Source: an uncultured Saprospiraceae bacterium
Lineage (GTDB): Bacteria > Bacteroidota > Bacteroidia > Chitinophagales > Saprospiraceae
Direction: 5' to 3'
Length of the DNA: 64,000 bases
Assembly (NCBI GenBank): GCA_937950315.1
Contig: CALFDU010000060.1
Span: forward strand, 1-64,000
Positions 17,690-25,636 of this stretch are shown here, piece after piece. Numbering within the stretch: the stretch's first letter is position 1; every line of letters starts with the position of its first letter. Position numbers and translations under genes: made by a program. Under the pieces are notes generated by a model that was not told the origin of the DNA, did no database searches, and saw only the letters and a list, made by a program, of their open reading frames with translations.

Positions 17690-17697
17690 TATATTTG
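17690..17697 (+). promoter_or_regulatory. Candidate -7 box for the DUF1599/BT_3928 operon
   Basis: TATATTTG, an exact TAnnTTTG match 15 bp upstream of the TTG start. No TTG -33 element at standard spacing. Confidence 0.5.
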
Positions 17698-17712
17698 TAA
17701 AAATTTAATGCA

Positions 17713-18273
17713 TTGAGCAAAACAATAAGTCAGTTTGATCAGATTTTAGGGAAAACCAAGCACCTTTTCGAAGCCAAATCGATGGATTATGGTCCTTCTT
17801 GGAGGGTTTTAAGACCTTCTTCCATTACGGATCAACTCTACATCAAAGCAGCCAGAATCAGAAGCATTGAGACCAAAGAAAAACAAATGGTTGCAGATGA
17901 CGTTACTGGAGAATACTTGGCCTTGATCAATTATAGTATTATGGCCATCATTCAAGGTAAACTTGGAGTGACGGATAATCATCTTTCTGTTCCGATGGAT
18001 TCTTTGGTGAAAGAGTATGATGAGATTGTGCACGAGACAAGAACACTACTTGAGGCTAAGAACCACGATTATGGAGAAGCATGGAGAATGATGAGAATCA
18101 GCAGCTATACTGATCTTATTTTGGTAAAACTATTGAGACTCAAACAAATGGAACAAAATACAGAAAAGAATAAGGTATCAGAAGGACCAAAATCTAACTA
18201 TCAAGATATTCTTAATTATTCGGTATTCGCATTGATAAAATTTTCAGAAATAGGAAAATATAATTTGACATGA
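17713..18273 (+). CDS. DUF1599 domain protein (tandem repeat)
   Basis: 186 residues containing two copies of the same ~85-residue unit. Compare DYGPSWRVLRPSSITDQLYIKA with DYGEAWRMMRISSYTDLILVKL; each ends with an aligned Asn-Tyr-Ser segment (LINYSIMAIIQ, ILNYSVFALIK). The family is DUF1599, which I recall also being listed as a nucleotide-modification-associated domain. It starts at TTG; the nearby ATG at 17708 runs into a stop after two codons, and the next in-frame ATG would delete the first motif. It overlaps the BT_3928 gene by ATGA. DUF1599 and BT_3928 are a conserved pair in Bacteroidota, often with tpiA, which is not here. Confidence 0.85.
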   Translation: MSKTISQFDQILGKTKHLFEAKSMDYGPSWRVLRPSSITDQLYIKAARIRSIETKEKQMVADDVTGEYLALINYSIMAIIQGKLGVTDNHLSVPMDSLVKEYDEIVHETRTLLEAKNHDYGEAWRMMRISSYTDLILVKLLRLKQMEQNTEKNKVSEGPKSNYQDILNYSVFALIKFSEIGKYNLT

Positions 18274-19775
18274 ATTTAAGTATCTCACTCATTTCATTTA
18301 CGCTGCCTTCATTGGTCGTAACTTTTACCATTGTCGCGATAGTGATGACCTTATTGATGGTATTTGTATTTAAAAATCACAACAACAAGTTGGTAACTTA
18401 CCTGCAGAACTTTTTAGGGGTATGGTATTTATTTTCTGGTTTTGTAAAGGCAATTGATCCATTGGGAACTTCATATAAATTGGAACAATACTTTACAGAG
18501 TTTGAAACAACATTTGAACCCACTTGGATAGGATTCATCAGTCCAATGTTTCCATGGATGTCGAGTATGGCGATATACATTTCGATCTTTGTGATCATTC
18601 TTGAAATATTATTGGGAATAGCCTTGATAATAGGGTGGAGGCCTAATTTTACGGGAAGGGTTTTCTTCGCACTTTTGGTTTTCTTCACAGCTTTGACGGG
18701 ATTCACCTATTTAACTGGGTATGTAGGAGAAGGAACCAACTTCTTTGAATTCTCAAAATGGGGAGCTTTCAATGAGAACAATATGAAAGTGAAAGATTGT
18801 GGATGCTTTGGTGATTTTATCAAGTTGCTCCCAAAAACGTCATTCTTTAAGGATGTGTTTTTGTTGATTCCGGCCATCATTGTTCTGTATAAACACAAGG
18901 ATTGGCATCAGTTGTTTTCGAGTGGAATCAGAAGCAGCATAATGGTAGCTTCGACGTTAGGGTTATTGATATATTGTATTAGTAATTTTTCATGGGATAT
19001 ACCACACACAGATTTTAGGCCGTTTAAAGCAGGTGCGAATATCAAGGCTGAGAGAAATGCCCAGCTTGATGCAATGGGTAGTGTTCAAATCCTAAAGTGG
19101 ATATTAAAGAATAAAGCTGACGGGAAAGTGGTTGAACTTTCAAATGCAGTATACATGAAAGAATTTCAATCTTATCCGAAAGCGGAGTGGGAAATCATTG
19201 ATCAAATCAAATCAAAGCCAGCGATTGAAGCAAACAAGATTAGCGAGATGGAGTTCAGCTCATTTGATGGATACGATCTTACGGATGAAATACTGGATGA
19301 TTCAGAAGCAAGTTTCCTGATTGTAGCACACAAAATGTATGCTACCGGTTTTGAGGATACGAAAGTGGTTTTGGATACAATATGGAAAATGGATACCGTA
19401 CAAGTCGCTGAAAAAGACAAAGAAGAGGTGATAGTCAGAAGCTTTGATCGAGCTGTAGAGAAGACTGTGAAATTCACCAATTATAAGTGGGATGAAGATT
19501 ATTTAGCGGATTGGAAAGAAAAAATTAAACCCTTGGCAGATAAAGCAAAGGAAAAAGGAGTGAAAATGTACGTTGTTTCTGGTGGAACAAGTGAAGAGGT
19601 AGTTGAGAGTTTGGTGCGTGAAACAGGCATAAATGCAAAGTTTTTGACTGCAGATGACATTCTTTTGAAGACAATTGTGAGATCAAATCCAGGAATTGTA
19701 CTTTGGAAGAATGGAACGATTGTGAATAAATGGCATAAGTCTAAATTTCCGGGCTTTGATAATTGTGGCATTTAG
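18270..19775 (+). CDS. BT_3928-type DoxX-domain membrane protein
   Basis: 501 residues. The N-terminal ~230 residues hold a DoxX/MauE-like membrane domain: YLQNFLGVWYLFSGFVKAIDPLGTSYKLEQYF, then helices at ISIFVIILEILLGIALIIGW and VFFALLVFFTALTGFTYLTG, a KDCGCFGDFIKL motif with paired cysteines, and further helices. The C-terminal ~270 residues are periplasmic with a thioredoxin-like region (KMYVVSGGTSEEVVESLV). The CGCFGD motif recurs in MauE-type proteins that link quinones to thiol chemistry. The whole matches the BT_3928 family. It is coupled by ATGA overlap to the DUF1599 gene. Function not established. Confidence 0.85.
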   Translation: MNLSISLISFTLPSLVVTFTIVAIVMTLLMVFVFKNHNNKLVTYLQNFLGVWYLFSGFVKAIDPLGTSYKLEQYFTEFETTFEPTWIGFISPMFPWMSSMAIYISIFVIILEILLGIALIIGWRPNFTGRVFFALLVFFTALTGFTYLTGYVGEGTNFFEFSKWGAFNENNMKVKDCGCFGDFIKLLPKTSFFKDVFLLIPAIIVLYKHKDWHQLFSSGIRSSIMVASTLGLLIYCISNFSWDIPHTDFRPFKAGANIKAERNAQLDAMGSVQILKWILKNKADGKVVELSNAVYMKEFQSYPKAEWEIIDQIKSKPAIEANKISEMEFSSFDGYDLTDEILDDSEASFLIVAHKMYATGFEDTKVVLDTIWKMDTVQVAEKDKEEVIVRSFDRAVEKTVKFTNYKWDEDYLADWKEKIKPLADKAKEKGVKMYVVSGGTSEEVVESLVRETGINAKFLTADDILLKTIVRSNPGIVLWKNGTIVNKWHKSKFPGFDNCGI

Positions 19776-19802
19776 AGGTTTATTATTGGAATTTATTAGA
19801 AG

Positions 19803-19824
19803 AATTAGATAAGTATATCTAATT
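19803..19824. promoter_or_regulatory. Palindrome overlapping the nusB -7 box
   Basis: AATTAGAT, 6-nt spacer, ATCTAATT, an 8-bp perfect inverted repeat 27 bp after the BT_3928 stop. Its right arm overlaps the TAATTTTG -7 box. It could be an operator or, with the short T-run after it, a weak terminator. Confidence 0.4.
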
Positions 19825-19827
19825 TTG
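19820..19827 (+). promoter_or_regulatory. Candidate -7 box for nusB
   Basis: TAATTTTG, an exact TAnnTTTG match, 38 bp upstream of the nusB ATG. Confidence 0.45.
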
Positions 19828-19865
19828 CATCATATTGGTTAAAATAGTTATTTGACATCTGAGTT

Positions 19866-20798
19866 ATGCTAAGTAGACGCTGTATTCGTGTGAAGATTAT
19901 GCAATTATTGTATGCTCTTAACAAAGACGAAGTCCTTTCAAGTAAGGAATTAAAGAAGACCTATAAAAGTTGGGTCGATATGAGCTTTGAACTGTTCTTG
20001 TTCAATATTTATGTGATTACTGAAATATGCAAACTCTCTCTTGCCGATGTCGAAAGAAGGAAGAAAAAGCACATTCCTAAAGACATAGATAAAGCCTTTA
20101 CAGCCAAATTATATGAGAATGAAACAATACAAAGTATTGTTTCTGATAAAAAGCTAATCAAGAAATTTGAGAAGTTTGAATTTGAAACTAGGGTAAACCC
20201 TGATTACTTAGGCAAAATTTATGACGAGTTTAGTAAAACAGAAGCATACGAAGCTTTTATATTAAAAGAATCATCAAAGGATGATTATGTAGAAATCTTA
20301 CTTGAACTGTATAGATTGTGTCGAGGTAATGAGTTTTTTAACGAAATGTTGGAAGATTCATATTTTAACTGGATTGATGATAAGTCACTGGTTATCGGTG
20401 CTTTAAAGAAGTATCTGAAGGCTCAACCGACTGAAAGTGGTCATTTTGATACATTTTATCCTGATGATGAAACAACCAAAGAGTTTGGTGATATGTTATT
20501 AAAGGAGACGGTGAAGCAAGATGCTTCGTTATCAACACAAATTGGTCCTGTTATTAAGAATTGGGATCAAGAAAGAGTGGCAGTTATAGATATGATTTTG
20601 TTGAAAATGGCAGTTACAGAGATGATTGAGTGTAAAACCATCCCTGAAAAGGTCACAATCAATGAATATGTTGAAATTTCAAAAAAATATAGTACTCCTA
20701 AAAGTAAAGAGTTTATCAACGGAGTGTTAGACCAAGTATACAAAGACCTAGATGAGGCAGGAAAGATTGAGAAAGAGGGTCGTGGCTTGACAAATTAG
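19866..20798 (+). CDS. nusB: Transcription antitermination factor NusB
   Basis: Binds boxA RNA with NusE (S10) during rRNA antitermination. The start MLSRRCIRVKIMQLLYAL is the typical Bacteroidota NusB beginning. The canonical NusB fold is in the C-terminal half: WDQERVAVIDMILLKMAVTEM, IPEKVTINEYVEISKKYSTPKSKEFINGVLDQV. The chain has 310 residues, about double E. coli NusB, because of a helical N-terminal and central region; this length is normal for the phylum. It has its own candidate promoter after the BT_3928 gene. An OmpA-like gene follows after 39 bp. Confidence 0.95.
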   Translation: MLSRRCIRVKIMQLLYALNKDEVLSSKELKKTYKSWVDMSFELFLFNIYVITEICKLSLADVERRKKKHIPKDIDKAFTAKLYENETIQSIVSDKKLIKKFEKFEFETRVNPDYLGKIYDEFSKTEAYEAFILKESSKDDYVEILLELYRLCRGNEFFNEMLEDSYFNWIDDKSLVIGALKKYLKAQPTESGHFDTFYPDDETTKEFGDMLLKETVKQDASLSTQIGPVIKNWDQERVAVIDMILLKMAVTEMIECKTIPEKVTINEYVEISKKYSTPKSKEFINGVLDQVYKDLDEAGKIEKEGRGLTN

Positions 20799-20837
20799 TA
20801 TACATAGTTTAAATTGAATAAATAAATTGTAATTCCC

Positions 20838-21386
20838 ATGAGAAATATTTCTTTAAAACTCGTTATTGCCTTCCTATTTATAGGAGGAATAGCAACTGCA
20901 CAGTCTGCAGAAAAAAGGACCATTCTGGTAAATGGTGAAGCTACTGAGGTGATGGTTACTCCCGATGGAGTAATTGAATCTACCATCAAGGCTAGACCAG
21001 CTTACATGAATGGATACGTGAAGGCACCGGCTAATTTAGCTAGACCTGTCGTTGATAATCCTGTTCTAGCAGAAATTGCAACTTCAACTTCCACTGGAAC
21101 AGAGGATACTAAAATATCTTTTGATTCAGGAAAATTTGTTCTCGACAACTCAGGAACAACTACACTTACCAAAGTAATTGGTAATTTAGACTCAGCCGAA
21201 AAAGGCTTTATTCTTTTAAGATCAAAATTCGAAGCTTCATCAACAGCTAGTAACATGATCGCTCAAAAGAGAGTTTATGCTTGTAAAAAATATTTAGAAT
21301 CTAAAGGTGTAGCACCTAACAAAATTCTTATATCACTCGAGCCAGGAAATGCCGACTCTGGTGATGTAAATGTATTTATAAGATAA
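20838..21386 (+). CDS. Small secreted protein with a degenerate OmpA-like domain
   Basis: 182 residues with signal peptide (MRNISLKLVIAFLFIGGIATAQ). The central region carries a variable linker. Residues about 92-182 resemble the OmpA C-terminal fold: ISFDSGKFVLDNSGTTTLTKV as the first strand and helix, then a strand (ILLRSKFE), then AQKRVYACKKYLESKGVAPNKI, which copies the NxxLSxxRAxxVxxYLxxxGV pattern. The final NVFIR fits the last strand. The Asp and Arg that bind peptidoglycan in true OmpA are not clearly kept, so peptidoglycan binding is uncertain. A terminator follows. Confidence 0.6.
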   Translation: MRNISLKLVIAFLFIGGIATAQSAEKRTILVNGEATEVMVTPDGVIESTIKARPAYMNGYVKAPANLARPVVDNPVLAEIATSTSTGTEDTKISFDSGKFVLDNSGTTTLTKVIGNLDSAEKGFILLRSKFEASSTASNMIAQKRVYACKKYLESKGVAPNKILISLEPGNADSGDVNVFIR

Positions 21387-21410
21387 GATTCTAATTTTGG
21401 AAGATAATTG

Positions 21411-21441
21411 AAAGGCCTTTGCTCTAGCAAGGGCCTTTTTT
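21411..21441 (+). terminator. Rho-independent terminator
   Basis: AAAGGCC, then TTTGC, loop TCTA, GCAA, GGGCCTTT and a run of T. The two arms pair over about 11 bp with one internal mismatch. It ends the nusB/OmpA-like unit. Confidence 0.8.
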
Positions 21442-21630
21442 ATGCATGGATTGTTTTTAGGCCTACCAATTAGATTTTATTAGATCTAATCAAACTTGTA
21501 AGACAAATTATAATGACAGTAGGGACTTATAATGAAAATGGCTTGTATCATGGTCTCTTACACAAGAATCTAAAAATAGGTACAAACCGACATGAGAATT
21601 ATCATTAACTTGGTAATTACAAAATATTCC

Positions 21631-23823
21631 ATGTCAAAATATCCGGTTATATTCTACATGCTTTTTTTGACAAGTTCTTTGTCTGGTCAAAATGGAATAT
21701 TGACCGAATCCAATGTGAGTATTGAAACACTGGTCAGGAATTCACTGGTTAAAGGAAATTGCAAAAATGTCAGTAACATACGCTCGATTGGGAATGACTC
21801 CATCAGTATTGGTCGGTTCAGAAACGGTAATTCGGCGATTGGAATTTCTTCTGGGATCATTCTATCTACTGGAGATATTAATCTAGCACAGGGTCCTAAC
21901 AATAGACCTGAATCAGGTTTTGCCTTAAACGCTGCTCCAGGTAATGATGTAGATCTTGATATACCAGCTACCGGTAGTTTGTATGATATAACGGCCATTG
22001 AGTTTGATTTCGTTCCGTTTGGAGACAACGTATCTTTCAATTACGTATTTGCTTCTGAAGAATATTGTGAATTTGTAGGAACTACCTTTAATGACGTTTT
22101 TGGATTTTTTGTAAGTGGTCCAGGAATCAATGGTGATTTTGAAAATGACGCAATTAATGTAGCAACAATCAGTACAACCAATCAAGATGTTAGTATTAAC
22201 AATGTCAATCATTTATTGAATGAGGAATTTTATGTAGATAATGTTGCAAACTTAGATGCTGAAGCTTGTAATATTGATGCTACACCTTTAGTAGAAGATT
22301 TTATAGAATATGATGGGTTAACCGTGCCGCTTAGTGCTTCTTTTTCTGTGATACCTTGCGAAACATATCATATTCGATTGGTTATTGCGGATGTAGGTGA
22401 TCCCATATTGGATTCTGCTGTTTTATTAGAAGCCAATAGCTTTGATTTAGGAGAACAAATAAATCTAACAGTGGATGTTCCTGGTAGTGATGAACCTGTC
22501 GCCTTTGAAGAATGTGTGGATGCCCAATTTGTTTTTTCAAGGAATTCTCTTAGTGATTTGGATGAAGAGATTATTGTAGATTTTAGCATCAGTCAGGATA
22601 GTAGAGCTATAAATGGAATTGACTTTGAAGAAATTCCTTTAAGCATAACCATAGCTCCTGGTGATACAAACTTTGTTTTACCGATTGAAATTATAGAAGA
22701 TGGGGTGGTCGAAGGTCCAGAGAATCTAAAATTGAATATACCTTATGATTGTGATTGTCTAGATCCAGTATTCAACGAACTTATTATCAACGATCCTTTA
22801 GGTCTTTCGGCAAACTTTCAAGAAATATTTGTGTGCGCAAATGAACCGTTTAAAATTACTCCAAACATTATGGGAGGAGTATTACCTTATTCTTACACAT
22901 GGAGTAATGGGAGTGAAGTAGATTCTTTGGAAAATATAGTTAATGAAGACACCCAATTTATTGTTACCGTAACAGACTTTTGTGGGAATTTTAGTGTTGC
23001 AACTTTAGATGTTTTTATTCAATCAACGCCAAGTGCATTGCTAGCAGGTACCTACGATATTTGCACAAGCAGTGAAAATGGAATTCCTGTAGAACTAGAA
23101 GGAAACCCTCCTTGGACATTGGCTTACAGTATAGATGGGATTGAGCAAGAATCAATTATCAATATAGAAACAAGTACGGTTTATATAGATGGATCAAGAG
23201 AAGGAGTTTATACACTTACGGCTTTCAGTGATGCTTATTGTGAAGGTAATGTTACAGGTAGTGCTATTGTCGAAAATGACTTTGTGATCGATTTTGAATT
23301 AACCCAACCGAGTTGTATAAATAGAAAGGATGGTACTATTGAGATTGTCAATATTGATATTCCAACTCCTTACACCTTAAGTTGGAATATTGAGAGTCAG
23401 CAAGATTTGTTATTAAGCAATATTGGAGAAGGTAGCTATGTCTTAAGTATTGAAGACGCCAATGGATGTAGTTTTGAAAAAATCATAGACTTGATTGCGG
23501 TAAGCCAAGATATTGAGGATTGTATTTCGATCTATATTCCAAATGTTTTTAATCCAGGGCTTCAAGGAGTCAATAATGCATTCAGTATTTTCTACGGTAA
23601 TGATAGCGGAATTGTATCTATCAATTCTTTACAAATATTCGATCGTTGGGGATCATTGGTTTTTGAAAAAATAAATTTCTTACCAGAAAGCGGATCTCAA
23701 ATCTGGGATGGCAGATTTAATGATGGTGAATTGAATTCAGGAGTGTATGTTTACGTTTTGTCAATCCAATATGAGAATGGATTGACAAAACAACTGAGTG
23801 GTGATGTAAGTATCATCAAGTAA
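21631..23823 (+). CDS. Choice-of-anchor-L protein with type B (gliding-associated) T9SS domain
   Basis: About 730 residues. The ATG at 21631 gives signal peptide MSKYPVIFYMLFLTSSLSGQ; an in-frame ATG at 21592 would add 13 residues. The N-terminal domain has choice-of-anchor-L features: SSGIILSTGDI, FDFVPFGDNVSFNYVFASEEY and NDVFGFFVSGPGI. A Calx-beta-like segment follows (SQDSRAINGIDFEE, EDGVVEGPENLKLNI), then SprB-like beta modules. The C-terminal ~95 residues (IYIPNVFNPG, LQIFDRWGSLVFE, LNSGVYVYVLSIQYENG, GDVSIIK) are the gliding motility-associated type B sorting domain. It should be cell-surface attached or secreted, with an adhesin-like role. A neighbouring paralogue of this layout is at 54716. 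Confidence 0.88.
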   Translation: MSKYPVIFYMLFLTSSLSGQNGILTESNVSIETLVRNSLVKGNCKNVSNIRSIGNDSISIGRFRNGNSAIGISSGIILSTGDINLAQGPNNRPESGFALNAAPGNDVDLDIPATGSLYDITAIEFDFVPFGDNVSFNYVFASEEYCEFVGTTFNDVFGFFVSGPGINGDFENDAINVATISTTNQDVSINNVNHLLNEEFYVDNVANLDAEACNIDATPLVEDFIEYDGLTVPLSASFSVIPCETYHIRLVIADVGDPILDSAVLLEANSFDLGEQINLTVDVPGSDEPVAFEECVDAQFVFSRNSLSDLDEEIIVDFSISQDSRAINGIDFEEIPLSITIAPGDTNFVLPIEIIEDGVVEGPENLKLNIPYDCDCLDPVFNELIINDPLGLSANFQEIFVCANEPFKITPNIMGGVLPYSYTWSNGSEVDSLENIVNEDTQFIVTVTDFCGNFSVATLDVFIQSTPSALLAGTYDICTSSENGIPVELEGNPPWTLAYSIDGIEQESIINIETSTVYIDGSREGVYTLTAFSDAYCEGNVTGSAIVENDFVIDFELTQPSCINRKDGTIEIVNIDIPTPYTLSWNIESQQDLLLSNIGEGSYVLSIEDANGCSFEKIIDLIAVSQDIEDCISIYIPNVFNPGLQGVNNAFSIFYGNDSGIVSINSLQIFDRWGSLVFEKINFLPESGSQIWDGRFNDGELNSGVYVYVLSIQYENGLTKQLSGDVSIIK

Positions 23824-23842
23824 TTTTGTTGTTAGATCTGCA

Positions 23843-25531
23843 CTAACTTTCACTCCTAAGTCTCAAAGATTCCCCTCCTTGTAATATTAATGCAAACAAG
23901 ACAACGAATAAGGCTCCCAAGGCATTCAACCACAAAAAGGCAATACCAAACCATTCAAACCACCAGAAGCAGATGATTAATATTTCGGATATGATGGCCG
24001 CTATGAAAATTGCATTTGATTTGATATGCTTGATAAAGAAAGCAACCAAAAATACTCCTAGTATGGTTCCATAAAACAAAGACCCTATGATATTTACAAA
24101 CTGAATTAAATTTTCAAATAGTTGGCAGGAAAGAGCAAATGATATCGCAATCACACCCCAGCCAAGCGTCATCATTCTCGATGCATTTAGATAATGGGAA
24201 TCAGTGGCTTTTTGATTGATTCCACGTTTGTATATGTCGACAACCGTTGTAGTAGCTAGTGCATTCAATTCAGAGGCAGTAGAGGACATGGCTGCACATA
24301 AAAATACTGCTAGCAAAAGTCCCACCAATCCTTTGGGGAAGTTGTTGAGAATGAAATTGATGAATACATAATCTTTGTCGTTGGTCTTGGCACCAGGTAG
24401 CGCTTTACCAATCAGCTCTTTTACAGATGTTCGTATTTCTTGTTCTTGTGCCGTATAGCTTCCATACGCATCTTTAAAATTTTGGGAAGGTGTATCTAGA
24501 TTTGCATTGGCTACCAGTTCTTTCTTTATAGTATAAATAGAATTTAATTGATCCTCGTATCCAATCAATTCATCAGCATACTCTGTCGATCTGACATCCT
24601 CTAAGGTTTTTGTGTTGAAGAAAGCCGGGGAAGGATTGAATTGATAAAAAACAAAAACCATTACTCCTGTCAATAAAATGAAAAATTGCATTGGTACTTT
24701 AAGAAAACCATTGAAGATTAAACCCCATTGGCTTTCTTTCTTGTTTTTACCGGAAAGGTATCGCTGTACTTGTGATTGGTCTGTACCAAAATAGGACAAC
24801 ATTAAGAATGTACCACCTAAGATTCCAGTCCAAACCGTATACTTATTGTTGAGATCAAAACTGAAATCAAGGATATTCATTTTGTTGCCAGCCGCAGCCA
24901 CTTTCAAACTTTCCATAAAACCGATCCCTGTGGGCATTTTATCCAAAATCAAATAGAAAGCAATAAACATCCCAAGGAAGATGATTGCCATCTGGTATTT
25001 CTGTGTTACATTCACGGCCTTAGTTCCTCCGATCATAGTGTAAAAAATAACCAAGATTCCAATTATAATAATCAGCAGATCAAGATTCCAGCCTAATACG
25101 GTTGATAAAACAATAGCAGGAGCAAATATCGTAATACCTGCAGCCAATCCTCTCTGAATCAAAAAGAGCAAGGAGGTAAGAAATCGAGTTTTATAATCAA
25201 ACCTTGATTCTAAAAACTCGTAGGCAGTATAGACTTTTAGTTTAGAGTAAAGCGGTATGAAAAACAAACAAATGATTACCATCGCTATAGGTAATCCAAA
25301 GTAGAATTGAACAAAACCCATTCCATCATGGAAGGCTTGACCTGGGGTAGATAGGAACGTTATAGCCGAAGCTTGCGTAGCCATTACCGATAGTCCCACA
25401 GTCCACCATCTAGCTTCTCGGTCGCCAACTAAAAAACTGTCCAAGCTTTTTCTTTTGCGAGTTACCCATGAACCATAGCCAACGATTAGAAATAGGGTAG
25501 TACTTAATACAATCCAATCTATAGTAGGCAT
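23843..25531 (-). CDS. Sodium:solute symporter family protein
   Basis: 562-residue inner-membrane protein with about 13 helices of the SSS fold. Typical segments are DSFLVGDREARWWTVGLSVMATQASAITFLSTPGQAF, LESRFDYKTRFLTSLLFLIQRG, YTMIGGTKAVNVTQKYQM and YFGTDQSQVQRYLSGKNKKESQWG. An extra ~80-residue charged loop lies between the helix at about 295 and the one at about 400. The substrate cannot be read. It is the last gene of a tight operon: its ATG directly follows the TAG of a 34-codon gene, which overlaps a PIG-L deacetylase gene. Sodium-driven uptake of a product of that enzyme is an inference. Confidence 0.88.
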   Translation of the reverse strand: MPTIDWIVLSTTLFLIVGYGSWVTRKRKSLDSFLVGDREARWWTVGLSVMATQASAITFLSTPGQAFHDGMGFVQFYFGLPIAMVIICLFFIPLYSKLKVYTAYEFLESRFDYKTRFLTSLLFLIQRGLAAGITIFAPAIVLSTVLGWNLDLLIIIIGILVIFYTMIGGTKAVNVTQKYQMAIIFLGMFIAFYLILDKMPTGIGFMESLKVAAAGNKMNILDFSFDLNNKYTVWTGILGGTFLMLSYFGTDQSQVQRYLSGKNKKESQWGLIFNGFLKVPMQFFILLTGVMVFVFYQFNPSPAFFNTKTLEDVRSTEYADELIGYEDQLNSIYTIKKELVANANLDTPSQNFKDAYGSYTAQEQEIRTSVKELIGKALPGAKTNDKDYVFINFILNNFPKGLVGLLLAVFLCAAMSSTASELNALATTTVVDIYKRGINQKATDSHYLNASRMMTLGWGVIAISFALSCQLFENLIQFVNIIGSLFYGTILGVFLVAFFIKHIKSNAIFIAAIISEILIICFWWFEWFGIAFLWLNALGALFVVLFALILQGGESLRLRSES

Positions 25532-25636
25532 CTAATTCAGGCTTTTCATGAGGAAGTAACAAAACAAAATGAATAGAGCATTGAAGGCAATCATAAAGAA
25601 ATATATTTTGTAATTATTCTCTTTTTGATTTTCCAT
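25532..25636 (-). CDS. 34-residue single-helix membrane peptide
   Basis: ATG to TAG frame on the minus strand, 34 residues. It begins MENQKENNYK, then one hydrophobic helix rich in Phe, Ile and Leu (IYFFMIAFNALFILFCYFLM), and ends in KSLN. Its ATG overlaps the TAA of the upstream deacetylase gene in the sequence TAATG. Its TAG is directly followed by the ATG of the symporter (TAGATG). Both junctions are typical of translational coupling, which supports it as a real gene. A short acidic/basic N-terminus with one helix suits a small subunit or regulator of the symporter, as known for other small membrane proteins. No function is known. Confidence 0.75.
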   Translation of the reverse strand: MENQKENNYKIYFFMIAFNALFILFCYFLMKSLN

